Made by a program: the position numbers and the translations under genes. A model generated the notes under the pieces. It was not told the DNA's origin, made no database searches, and worked only from the letters and a program-made list of their open reading frames with translations. Below, in pieces: positions 34,381-42,321 of a stretch of 64,000 nucleotides of DNA. The DNA comes from Streptomyces candidus. GTDB lineage: Bacteria > Actinomycetota > Actinomycetes > Streptomycetales > Streptomycetaceae. Location of the stretch: NCBI RefSeq assembly GCF_014207445.1, contig NZ_JACHEM010000005.1, forward strand, positions 1 through 64,000. Direction: 5' to 3'. Position 1 is the first letter of the stretch; the number at the start of each line of letters is the position of its first letter.

Positions 34381-37068
34381 TCAGGGGAGGAGTTCGACGT
34401 AACCGTCCGTTCCGTGCACGCGGATGCGCCGACCGTCGCGGATCAGGCGGGTGGCCGATTCCACGCCGACGACGGCGGGCAGGCCGTACTCCCGCGCGAT
34501 CACCGCGCCATGGGTCATCGGGCCGCCGACCTCCGTCACCAGGCCCGCGATGCCGACGAACAGGGGCGACCAGCTCGGGTCCGTGAACGCGGTGACGAGG
34601 ATGTCGCCCGGTTCCAGGTCGGCGTCCGCCATGTCGAGCACGACACGGGCCCGGCCCTCGATCGTTCCCGCGGATACCGGTACGCCGGCCAGTGCGCCGT
34701 CGGGCACGTCGTCGCGCCGGTACGCCCCGGTGAGGGCCTCGCCGTCGGAGGTGAGCACCCGGGGCGGGGTCAGCGCGTGGTACGCCCGGAACGCCTCCTT
34801 GCGCTGTTCGACGAGCCTGGGGACCACCCGGTGGGTGCGGACGGCCTCGTGCAGTTCCTGGAACGTGAGGTGGAAGGCGTCCTCCCGGTCCGGCAGCACG
34901 CCCGCCCGTACGAGCCGGTCGGCCTCCGCCAGCAGAGCCTGCTTGTAGACGAAGTAGCGGCTGATGATGGCGTACTTCGGGTACTCGCGGTATCCGATGA
35001 AGGTGCGCACCCGGTCGATCATCCGCCGGGTCTCGTCGGCCTTGCGTTCCCCCTCCGGCAGGGCCCGCAGCCGGGCGAGCACGTCCCGCTCCTTCGCCTG
35101 CGCCCGGTGCAGCCCTTGCGCGAAGTGCCGGGCGGCGGCGCCCGGTTCGAAGTTCCGCACGTGGTCGAGGATGACGGGTACGAGCGTGCTGGGGCGTTCG
35201 CGCCAGCGCGGCCTGGTGATGTCGATCTCGCCGGCGCAGCGCATGCCGTAGCGGTCGAGGTAGGCGCCGATCGCGTCGCGCGCCCCGGCCCCGCCGGGGA
35301 GCTCCGCCAGCCCGTCCAGGAAGTCCTCGTCGTCGATGTTTCGGAGGTACGCCACCACTTCCGGGTGCGGACGGACCGCGTCCGCGACATCGAGCAGGGA
35401 GAGCCCCATCCGGGACGTGATGTTGTCGGGGGCGGACAGGGTGAGCGTGTCGGCGGCGTTCTTCTCCCCCAGCCACTCCTGGAGCTTGTCGTTGAGCCAC
35501 CAGGTGGCCTCCGTCCCCGCCATGATCACCTGCATGCTCAGCGGGTCGCCGAGGACCCGCTTGTGCTCCTCGAAGGCCTCCAGCAGGAAGTCGAACAGCG
35601 CCGGTCCGCTCTTGGTGCGGATGTCCCGCTCCAGGGCGGCGACGGACGCCTCGCTCCGCTCGATCAGCCCGGTGACGATCGCCGGGTCGGTCTCGATCGG
35701 GGCGGGCGCCCCGCCGGCCGGCGGGCGGGCGGGGGCCGGGTCCGGGAGCACCGGGACGACGTCGCCGCGGTCCAGGACGGTCTCCAGCGCGTCCCTGATC
35801 AACGGGTCGGCCTTCCCCATGGCGTCCAGGAGCCCGGCCCGGCCCGCGGGCGATGCCAGGCGCGCGGCGACGTCCACGAACAGCCGGCCGCCCGCCTCCT
35901 GCATCGGCACCAGGGCCGTCAGCTGCCACATGGAGGACCCGAGGGACTTCATGGGATCGGTCATCATCTGCCCGTGGCCGACGGAGACGTAGAGGTGATT
36001 GTCCTGGTCGGCGGCGTCGGGAACGGGGAACAACGTGGTGATCGGGCGGCTCTGCACGATCTGGAAGTCCTCGTCGGCCACACACCACTCGATGTCCTGC
36101 GGGCGACCGAAGTGCGCTTCGATGCGCCGCCCGAGCTGTGCGAGCCGTACGACCTGCTCGTCCGTCAGGGCAGGCAGCCGCTGTTCGTGCGCGTCGAGGA
36201 CCACTTCTTGCGTACCGCCGCCCGGCAGTGCCCGTACGGCGCGCCGCTTGGCGGCGATCGTCCGCTCGACGATCTCGCCCCCGCGCACCTTGAAGACGTC
36301 CGGGTTCACCAGGCCGGAGACCAGCGCCTCGCCGAGGCCGAAGCCCGCGTCGACCGTGGTGACCTTGCGGTTGCCCGTGACGGGGTCGGCCGTGAACAGG
36401 ATGCCGGACGCTCGGGGGACGACCATCCGCTGCACGACCACCGCCATGTGGACCGCTCGGTCGTCGATGCCGTTCCGCCGGCGGTAGGTCACCGCCCGTT
36501 CGGTGAACAGGGACGCCCAGCACCGGCTGACGTGCCCGAGGACCGCTTGGGTCCCCACGACGTTGAGATACGTGTCCTGCTGACCGGCGAAGGACGCCGT
36601 CGGCAGGTCCTCCGCCGTCGCGCTGGAACGTACGGCACAGGCGGCCTCCTCGCCGTGCCGGCCGAGTGCACCGGTGATCGCCGCGGTGAGTTCGTCCGGG
36701 AGCGGGATCGCCTCGATCGTCCGGCGGATCTCCGCGCTGAGCGTGCGCAGCGCCTCCCGGTCGTCCGGAGCCACGCGTGCCAGCCGGTCGAGCCGGGCGG
36801 CGACGGGCGGCGCCTGCGCCACCGTCCGCCGGAAGGCCTCCGTCGTCACGCAGAAGCCCCCGGGTACGCGGACGCCGTCGATCCGCGACAGCGCGCCCAG
36901 GTGTGCGCCCTTGCCGCCGACGAGGGCGAGTTGCGTCCCGTCGACCTCGTGGAGGTCCACCACGTACCGGTGGGGGGCGGCGTCCCCCGCCGGGCGGGCC
37001 TGTTCCGCCGTACCGCGTGGTGCGTTCGCGTCACCGCTGCCCTGCGTCCTGCCGGACTTCCCGTGCAT
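34381..37068 (-). CDS. rph: Rifampin phosphotransferase
   Basis: The 895-residue enzyme has the three RPH modules. The N-terminal ATP-grasp domain (LVGGKGAHLGALSRIDGVRVPGGFCVTTEAF; SSATAEDLPTASFAGQQDTYLNV; IEWCVADEDFQIVQSRPIT) is followed by a central rifamycin-binding helical region (about residues 400-780) and a C-terminal swivelling His domain with GGPMTHGAVIAREYGLPAVVGV carrying the phospho-His. It converts ATP, rifampin and water to 21-phosphorifampin, AMP and phosphate. The rifamycin-associated element at 37167-37186, about 100 bases upstream, supports a true rifamycin-inducible RPH rather than PEP synthase or pyruvate phosphate dikinase, which share the modules but have PEP-binding domains. 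Confidence 0.9.
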   Translation of the reverse strand: MHGKSGRTQGSGDANAPRGTAEQARPAGDAAPHRYVVDLHEVDGTQLALVGGKGAHLGALSRIDGVRVPGGFCVTTEAFRRTVAQAPPVAARLDRLARVAPDDREALRTLSAEIRRTIEAIPLPDELTAAITGALGRHGEEAACAVRSSATAEDLPTASFAGQQDTYLNVVGTQAVLGHVSRCWASLFTERAVTYRRRNGIDDRAVHMAVVVQRMVVPRASGILFTADPVTGNRKVTTVDAGFGLGEALVSGLVNPDVFKVRGGEIVERTIAAKRRAVRALPGGGTQEVVLDAHEQRLPALTDEQVVRLAQLGRRIEAHFGRPQDIEWCVADEDFQIVQSRPITTLFPVPDAADQDNHLYVSVGHGQMMTDPMKSLGSSMWQLTALVPMQEAGGRLFVDVAARLASPAGRAGLLDAMGKADPLIRDALETVLDRGDVVPVLPDPAPARPPAGGAPAPIETDPAIVTGLIERSEASVAALERDIRTKSGPALFDFLLEAFEEHKRVLGDPLSMQVIMAGTEATWWLNDKLQEWLGEKNAADTLTLSAPDNITSRMGLSLLDVADAVRPHPEVVAYLRNIDDEDFLDGLAELPGGAGARDAIGAYLDRYGMRCAGEIDITRPRWRERPSTLVPVILDHVRNFEPGAAARHFAQGLHRAQAKERDVLARLRALPEGERKADETRRMIDRVRTFIGYREYPKYAIISRYFVYKQALLAEADRLVRAGVLPDREDAFHLTFQELHEAVRTHRVVPRLVEQRKEAFRAYHALTPPRVLTSDGEALTGAYRRDDVPDGALAGVPVSAGTIEGRARVVLDMADADLEPGDILVTAFTDPSWSPLFVGIAGLVTEVGGPMTHGAVIAREYGLPAVVGVESATRLIRDGRRIRVHGTDGYVELLP

Positions 37069-37150
37069 GCCCTGATCCCCGTTTCTCCCGCCGGCGGTCT
37101 TCTTTGCCCAGCAGTCACCCCGTTTTCGCAGGTGGCGGCCGTGTCGGCCG

Positions 37151-37186
37151 ATTCTGCTCCATGATCGGGGTCTTGCGGCAAGCCCC
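37151..37186 (-). promoter_or_regulatory. Rifamycin-associated element and rph promoter
   Basis: GGGGTCTTGCGGCAAGCCCC at 37167-37186 matches the 19-bp rifamycin-associated element known upstream of rifamycin-inactivating genes in actinomycetes (GGGGCTTGCGGCAAGCCCC, from memory) with one inserted T. On the minus strand CAGAAT (complement of 37151-37156) follows about 10 bases later and could be the -10. Its position before rph fits rifamycin-inducible transcription. Confidence 0.78.
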
Positions 37187-37195
37187 GGTCCGCGC

Positions 37196-37245
37196 TATAG
37201 GTTGTGAGTGGCAGGGAGAACTCTCCTTGCCCTTTTGTTTTTTCG
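37196..37245 (+). terminator. Intrinsic terminator with U-tract behind a TATAGG element
   Basis: TATAGG at 37196-37201 resembles a -10 on the plus strand. The hairpin GGCAGGGAGAACTCTCCTTGCC (arms 37210-37219 and 37222-37231) is followed by CTTTTGTTTTTTC. A T-rich tail is uncommon in Streptomyces. It could stop a very short transcript starting from the plus side of the rifamycin element and insulate or attenuate the downstream phosphatase operon. Confidence 0.65.
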
Positions 37246-37317
37246 GCCCCGGTGTGCGGGTGTGCCGCGCGGAGTCGCCCCACCGGGGCCCGCGAGAGCC
37301 CTGCGGAGACGGGGTTG

Positions 37318-37362
37318 GTTGCCAGAAGGCAACGAAGTGAGGGAAGGTTGCTCAAAGGCAAC
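37318..37362. promoter_or_regulatory. Two tandem GTTGC(N6)GCAAC palindromes
   Basis: GTTGCCAGAAGGCAAC at 37318-37333 and GTTGCTCAAAGGCAAC at 37347-37362 are inverted repeats with the same orientation, 29 bases apart (just under three helical turns). They lie 52-96 bases before the phosphatase start. TTGCC...GGCAA resembles MarR-family operators, and the last gene of this operon encodes a MarR protein, so autoregulation is plausible. Confidence 0.65.
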
Positions 37363-37413
37363 GTTCCCGTCGAGTTGATGAGGTGAGGGATTCGCGCAGC
37401 GGATCCTCGTTAT

Positions 37414-39069
37414 TTGGGTTTCAGCCAAGCGCAAACCGTCGCAGCACCGAAGCCGGCCTTCCCGTGGGACCGTGCCCCCTACCCGGTCCTGGTCGCCGAC
37501 GCCCGTGACGCCGTCGTCCAGCGCAATGACGCCGCCCGAGCCCTCCTGCCCGGGGCGGACCCCGGCGCACCGTTGGCCGCCGTGGCCCCGGCCTGGCTCG
37601 CCGAGGCGCACCGCTCCCTGCGGAGCGCAGGCCCGCACACCGCCCCCGAAGCCGACGCACCGCACCGCGGCGAGATCGCCGGGCGCCACTACGAAGCGCA
37701 TCCCGGCGTGCGGGACGACGGCGCGGTCGCGTGGTGGCTCGTCGACGACACCGACCGCCACCTTGCCCGCGAGGCGCTGCACGTCGAGCGGGAGCGCACC
37801 GCGTTCCTCGCCGAGGCGTCCAATGTCCTGCTCTCCTCGCTCAACCTGGGGCGCTGCATGGACGTCACCGCGCACATGGCGGCCGAGCACCTCGCCGACG
37901 CGGCGCTCGCCATCGCGCCGTCCCGCGGTCACCGGCTGCCCGTGGTCACCTGCGTGCGCGGCGGCACGCCCGTCCTCTCGCAGGAGACCATGGACCCGGA
38001 CGACGTACCGGGCCTCGGCGAGGCGCTGCGCGGATTCCCGCCGGTGCCCTCGCGCTGGATCGACCCCTCGACGGCACCGGAGTGGATGGTTCCCGGGGAC
38101 TTCGGTCCGGTCGGCTCGATAGTGATCACCCCGCTGCCCGGCCACGGCGTCGCCGCCGGTGCCCTGGTCCTGCTCCGCAGGGCCGACAGCACCGCCTTCA
38201 CCAGCGAGGAAGAGGTCTTCGCCCGCCTCTTCGCCGCCCGCTCGGGCGCCGCGATGTCGGCCGCCCGTCTCTACGCGGAGCAGACCGCCCTCACCGAAGT
38301 CCTCATGCGGGAACTCCTGCCGCCGACCCTGCACCAGATCTCCGGGGTGGACTTCGCCGGGCACTACCGCCCCTCGGCGGACGACGAGCGGATCGGTGGC
38401 GACTTCTACGACGTCCACCCCGCCCCCGTGGAGGGCGAGGCGTCCCTGGTCGCCCTCGGGGACGTGTGCGGCAAGGGTCTGGAGGCCGCCGTACTGACCG
38501 GCAAGATCCGCAACACGCTGCACGCGCTGCTGCCGCTGGCCGACGACCACGAGCGGATGCTGAACCTGCTCAACACGGCACTGCTGAACTCCCAGCACAC
38601 CCGGTTCGCGACCCTGGTCCTGGCCTCCGCCGTGCGCCGGGGCAGCGAGGTGGACCTGAGGCTCACCAGCGGAGGGCACCCCGCCCCGCTGATCGTCCGC
38701 GCGGACGGCAGCGTGGAGGAGGCGGACACCCGCGGCACCCTGGTCGGCGCGATGCCCAAGGTCAGCGCCCGGACCGCGCAGCTCACACTCGGGCCGGGCG
38801 AGTCCTGCGTGCTGTACACCGACGGCATCACCGAGGCCAGGGGCGGTCCCATGGGCGACGCCCAGTTCGGTGAGGAACGCCTCAAGCGGGCGCTGGCCGA
38901 CTGCGCGGGCATGCCGTCGGAGGGAATCGCGGAACACGTCCAGATGCTGGCGGCGCAGTGGCTCGGCAACCGGCGGCACGACGACATGGCCGTCGTCGTC
39001 ATCTCCGCGCCTCGAACCCACCACCTGAGTGCGGTGGACGGCCACACCCGGGGCAGGTTCACCGCATGA
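37414..39069 (+). CDS. SpoIIE/PP2C-type serine phosphatase with PAS- and GAF-like sensor domains
   Basis: The 551-residue product has a PAS-like segment (APYPVLVADARDAVVQRNDAARALLPG, about 20-110). A GAF-like domain follows (TAFLAEASNVLLSSLNLGRCMDVTAHMAAEHLADAALA, about 130-290). The SpoIIE phosphatase domain spans about 310-535, with acidic metal ligands in ERIGGDFYDVHP, VALGDVCGKGLEAA and RRHDDMAVVVI. This is the RsbU/RsbP layout: such enzymes dephosphorylate STAS anti-sigma antagonists in partner-switching pathways. Its stop overlaps the start of the B12-binding gene (ATGA), and a STAS gene follows. The start is unclear: TTG 37414 is the only usual start in frame before the PAS region, and GAGGTGAGGG lies further upstream at about 37379. 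Confidence 0.8.
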   Translation: MGFSQAQTVAAPKPAFPWDRAPYPVLVADARDAVVQRNDAARALLPGADPGAPLAAVAPAWLAEAHRSLRSAGPHTAPEADAPHRGEIAGRHYEAHPGVRDDGAVAWWLVDDTDRHLAREALHVERERTAFLAEASNVLLSSLNLGRCMDVTAHMAAEHLADAALAIAPSRGHRLPVVTCVRGGTPVLSQETMDPDDVPGLGEALRGFPPVPSRWIDPSTAPEWMVPGDFGPVGSIVITPLPGHGVAAGALVLLRRADSTAFTSEEEVFARLFAARSGAAMSAARLYAEQTALTEVLMRELLPPTLHQISGVDFAGHYRPSADDERIGGDFYDVHPAPVEGEASLVALGDVCGKGLEAAVLTGKIRNTLHALLPLADDHERMLNLLNTALLNSQHTRFATLVLASAVRRGSEVDLRLTSGGHPAPLIVRADGSVEEADTRGTLVGAMPKVSARTAQLTLGPGESCVLYTDGITEARGGPMGDAQFGEERLKRALADCAGMPSEGIAEHVQMLAAQWLGNRRHDDMAVVVISAPRTHHLSAVDGHTRGRFTA

Positions 39070-40217
39070 GCACCAGCACCCCCTCCAGACTCCCCGGCCG
39101 CACCGGGCCCGCCGAGTGGGCGGAGCAGTTGTGGAACGCCGTGTCCGTGGCGGACGAGCGCGCCGCCACCGCGGTCGTGGCGCGCGCCCTCGACGAGGGC
39201 GTCGGCCCCGAGAGCGTCCTGCTGGACGTCATCGCGGTGGTGCAGGCCAGGGTCGGCGTGGAATGGGCGGCCAACCGGATCGGCGTGGCCCAGGAGCACG
39301 CCGCGACCGCCATCAACGAACGGGCCGTCGCGGCCCTCGGCACCCATCCCGCCGCCCGCGCCACGCCCTCGGGACGCCGGATCACGGTGGCATGCGCCGA
39401 CGGCGAATGGCACGCGCTGCCCGCCCGCCTGCTGGCGGAGGTCCTGAAGCTCCGGGGCTGGCAGGTCGACTACCTCGGCGCCCAGGTCCCCGCCCCGCAC
39501 CTCATCGCCCACCTGCACACCACGCACGCCGAAGCGGTCGCCCTGTCCGGCTCGATCGCGACCCGGCTGCCCACCGCGCACGCGGCGATCACCGCGTGCC
39601 AGGCCATCGGGGTGCCCGTCCTCGCCGGCGGGGCCGCCTTCGGCCCCGAGGGCCGGTACGCGACGCTGCTGGGCGCCGACGCCTGGGCCCCCGACGCCCG
39701 CACCGCGGCCGACCTGCTGGCCCGCGGTCCGCTGCCGCGCCCGAACCCCGACCACCAGCAGCTGGACGACCTGCCGCACCTGGCCGATCAGGAGTACACG
39801 CTGGTCACCCGCAACAGCGACTCCCTGGTACGGGCCGTCTTCACCGCTCTGCACGACGCCTTCCCCGCCGTCCGCTCCTACGACGACCTCCAGCGCGAAC
39901 GCACCGCGCAGGACCTCGCGCACATCGTGGAGTTCCTCGCCACCGCCCTCTACCTCGGCGATGAGGAACTGTTCACCGGTTTCGTCACCTGGACCGCGCG
40001 GATCCTCACCGCACGCGCAGTGCCCGCCCAGAGCCTGCCTCCGGCCCTGGACCTGCTGGCCCATGAGCTCAAGGACTTCCCGCGGGCCGTCCGCCTGCTC
40101 GGCTGCGCGGCACACGCTCTGACCGCCGGAACCGCCACGACGGCCCCCACCGCCACGGACCGCACGGGTACCGATCACCCCGTTACCGACCAGCCGACAG
40201 CCGGGAAACCCGCATGA
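39066..40217 (+). CDS. Stand-alone B12-binding sensor with CarH-like W-x9-EH motif
   Basis: The 383-residue protein has no DNA-binding domain. Residues about 15-95 form a helical bundle containing EWAANRIGVAQEHAA: Trp67, nine residues, then Glu77-His78. This is the W-x9-EH motif that caps adenosylcobalamin in CarH photoreceptors. Residues about 104-225 are a cobalamin-binding Rossmann fold with GEWHALPARLLAEVL, where His116 is the likely lower axial ligand, and LSGSIATRLP. The C-terminal helices (about 240-350; LAHIVEFLATALYLGDEELF then VTWTARILTARAVP) resemble the helical sensor half of RsbR-type stressosome proteins. It is coupled by ATGA overlaps to the PP2C gene before it and the STAS gene after it. 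Confidence 0.85.
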   Translation: MSTSTPSRLPGRTGPAEWAEQLWNAVSVADERAATAVVARALDEGVGPESVLLDVIAVVQARVGVEWAANRIGVAQEHAATAINERAVAALGTHPAARATPSGRRITVACADGEWHALPARLLAEVLKLRGWQVDYLGAQVPAPHLIAHLHTTHAEAVALSGSIATRLPTAHAAITACQAIGVPVLAGGAAFGPEGRYATLLGADAWAPDARTAADLLARGPLPRPNPDHQQLDDLPHLADQEYTLVTRNSDSLVRAVFTALHDAFPAVRSYDDLQRERTAQDLAHIVEFLATALYLGDEELFTGFVTWTARILTARAVPAQSLPPALDLLAHELKDFPRAVRLLGCAAHALTAGTATTAPTATDRTGTDHPVTDQPTAGKPA

Positions 40218-40630
40218 CCTCGCTGCCCGCCGCCCCCCTGCGCCTGACCACGAGCGACTCCGCACACCGGGTCCGCATGGAGCTCCACGGCGACCTCGAC
40301 CACGACCACGCCGACCTCCTCCTCGCCGAGGTGGACCGTCAGCTGGCCGCCCGCCCGCACCTGCGGGACCTGCACCTGCACTGCGGCGGAGTCACCACCG
40401 TCGACTCCCTGGGCCTGTCCGTACTGCTGATGGTCCACCGGCGGACCGCCGCGGCGAAGGTACGTCTGCACCTGGACGACCGGTCCGAGAGACTGGACCG
40501 CCTGCTGGACGTCACAGGTACCCTCGAATACCTCACCACGGCGTCGTCCCCCACCGGCACCGCGGGCTCCTCGGAAGCCGAGGAGCAACAGGCGGCGGCC
40601 CGCCCCACCGGGCCGGAGAGCCACCACTGA
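40214..40630 (+). CDS. STAS-domain anti-sigma factor antagonist
   Basis: The 138-residue protein is a single STAS domain (about residues 8-105), with RMELHGDLDHDHADLLLAEVDRQL and the phosphorylation-loop motif GGVTTVDSLGLSVLLMVHRR, in which Ser in DSLGL is the probable phosphosite. A disordered Glu/Pro-rich tail follows. ATG 40214 overlaps the B12-binding gene stop. In partner switching an unphosphorylated antagonist binds an anti-sigma kinase and frees the sigma factor; the upstream PP2C would activate it. No HATPase anti-sigma kinase is encoded in the window, so the partner is elsewhere. Confidence 0.87.
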   Translation: MTSLPAAPLRLTTSDSAHRVRMELHGDLDHDHADLLLAEVDRQLAARPHLRDLHLHCGGVTTVDSLGLSVLLMVHRRTAAAKVRLHLDDRSERLDRLLDVTGTLEYLTTASSPTGTAGSSEAEEQQAAARPTGPESHH

Positions 40631-40681
40631 GCCACTGCCCCGCCGACCCCTGGGCAGAAGCACCCACCCGACCGGGGAGCC

Positions 40682-41197
40682 ATGCCTTCACCAGACGCCG
40701 TCCCCAGCACGATCAGCGAGGACGCCACCCGGTCCGCCGGCACCATCGCCGAGTTCCTCGACGTGATGTGGGAGCGCGCCAGGGACTCCACCGCGCAGGC
40801 GACCGCTCCCGTCTCCACGTCACAACTGCGCCTGATGTACGTCGTCGACCGCCAGGACGGCATACGGATGCGGGCGGTGTGCCAGCTCCTGGCCTCCTCG
40901 CCGCCGAACGTGACCCGCATGTGCGACCGCCTCCAGGCCATCGGCTTCGTCGAACGGCTGCCGTGCCCCGGCAGCGGGCGCGAGATCACCCTGCGACTGA
41001 CCCCCTCGGGCAAGAGACACCTGCGGCGCATCCGCGAGCAGCGCGAGACGATGCTCCACCGGGCCATCGACAACATGCCTGTGGACGAACGCCGCGCCCT
41101 GGCCACCGGGCTCGCCGGGCTCGCCACCCAGCTCACCGCCGCCTCCGACGAGGATCTGAGAAGCCCCGTGAGGCCCGGTCGGCACCCGGCTGCCTGA
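40682..41197 (+). CDS. MarR-family transcriptional regulator
   Basis: The 171-residue protein has the MarR winged helix: STSQLRLMYVVDRQDGIRMRAVCQLLASSPPNVTRMCDRLQAIGFVERLPCPGSGREITLRLTPSGKRHL (about residues 42-115), flanked by dimerisation helices. ATG 40682 follows CCGGGGAGCC, 51 bases after the STAS stop on the same strand, so it is likely the last gene of the PP2C-B12-STAS operon. The paired GTTGC(N6)GCAAC palindromes upstream of the operon are candidate operators. A hairpin follows the gene. Confidence 0.85.
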   Translation: MPSPDAVPSTISEDATRSAGTIAEFLDVMWERARDSTAQATAPVSTSQLRLMYVVDRQDGIRMRAVCQLLASSPPNVTRMCDRLQAIGFVERLPCPGSGREITLRLTPSGKRHLRRIREQRETMLHRAIDNMPVDERRALATGLAGLATQLTAASDEDLRSPVRPGRHPAA

Positions 41198-41581
41198 CGG
41201 AGACGGAGCCCACGAAGGTCCCGGACGTCCGGCGTCCGGACGGACGAAAGCCCCGACTGGACGGGGGAGACCAGCCGGGGCGGCAAGGGGTGTGACACGC
41301 GGAGGGCGGTCGCCTCTCGGCGAGGGGCTCCATGGGGCTTCAGCCGAACGATCTTCCCCATGGGCTGCGGATAGGGCCCGGGGACACTGTCCCCTCCGCG
41401 GTCACACCTGGCTCAACGCACGGCCCCCACCGCGTGTTCCCGCTGCGTCCCGCACCCGGCGGTGACTCGGGACACAGCGGTGCCGAACGGGTTCGGTGGG
41501 TCCGTTCACCGGCGGCTCCCGCCCCGGGACGAGCGCGCGGAGTCCGGCCGCACGCGCGCACGCGGCCCGGTTCGGCCCCGG
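41198..41581. other. Intergenic region after the MarR gene
   Basis: No coding frame is supported in these 384 bases between the MarR gene and the converging DoxX gene. The region contains several GC-rich inverted repeats, the clearest being the hairpin at 41251-41280. Confidence 0.5.
41251..41280 (+). terminator. Hairpin after the MarR gene
   Basis: CCCCGACTGG at 41251-41260 pairs with CCAGCCGGGG at 41271-41280 with one mismatch and a 10-base loop, 54 bases after the MarR stop. Confidence 0.55.
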
Positions 41582-42145
41582 TCAGTGCCCCGCGTCGCCG
41601 TCCGCGCCCGCGTTCGTGCGGCGCTGCCGCCTGCCCACCACCACGGTCGCGGCGACCGCGCTGGCCACGAAGGCGACGGCCACTGTCCAGTGCTGGTCGA
41701 AACGGTGGCCGGTGGCATGGTCGAGCGAGTACCGACCCGGGCCCGCGAGACCGATCGCGGCGGCCGTGAAGCCGAGGAACGCGGGGTACTCGTAACCGCC
41801 CGACTGGGCGAAGAACCCGGCGGGGGCGTGCACGGCCACGGCGCCCGCCATGGCACCCGCGGCAGCAGCCCCGGCTGCCGGAGTGGCGAGACCGAGCGCC
41901 AGAAGCGCGCCCCCGCCCGCCTCCCCGAGGCCCGCGGCGAGCGCGCTCTGCCTGCCCGGGGCGAACCCCATGGCCTCCATCGCGGTGCCCGTCCCCTCGA
42001 TGCCGCCGCCCCCGAACCAGCCGAAGAGCTTCTGCGAGCCGTGCGCGGCCAGCGCCGCCCCGGTACCGACACGCAGCGCGAGCAGACCGAGGTCGCGCCG
42101 GCGACTCGTGCCGAGGGCGGGGTGGCGGTGCGAACAGCGGGCCAT
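41582..42145 (-). CDS. DoxX-family membrane protein
   Basis: The 187-residue protein has four hydrophobic helices and the DoxX opening motif LGLLALRVGTGAALAAHGSQKLFGWFGGGGI, followed by LAAGLGEAGGGALLALGLATPAAGAAAAGAMAGAVAVHAPAGFF. DoxX proteins are quinol-oxidase-subunit-like or redox-associated membrane proteins of mostly unknown role. ATG 42145 follows GGGAGACCCC. The frame extends upstream to 42190, but those residues are not family-like. Confidence 0.85.
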   Translation of the reverse strand: MARCSHRHPALGTSRRRDLGLLALRVGTGAALAAHGSQKLFGWFGGGGIEGTGTAMEAMGFAPGRQSALAAGLGEAGGGALLALGLATPAAGAAAAGAMAGAVAVHAPAGFFAQSGGYEYPAFLGFTAAAIGLAGPGRYSLDHATGHRFDQHWTVAVAFVASAVAATVVVGRRQRRTNAGADGDAGH

Positions 42146-42321
42146 GGGGTCTCCCTGGAGTCGTGGAACCGTGGAGCCCGGGTGAGGCACGGGCCACCGT
42201 CCCCACTCTGCGTGGCGCGGGGCCTCCGGGCGGTGCGATGTTGCTCCGTACGGGAGACGACCCGGCGGCCCGGCGCGCCACGGGCGGGCGCGGCGCGCGC
42301 GGCGGACGCAGACTTGACGAC

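Noticed and set aside
40214-40630. Complete sigma-factor partner-switching set
   Set aside because: No HATPase anti-sigma kinase or cognate sigma factor is next to the STAS gene; litS is an ECF factor of a different control class, so a direct link to LitS is not claimed.
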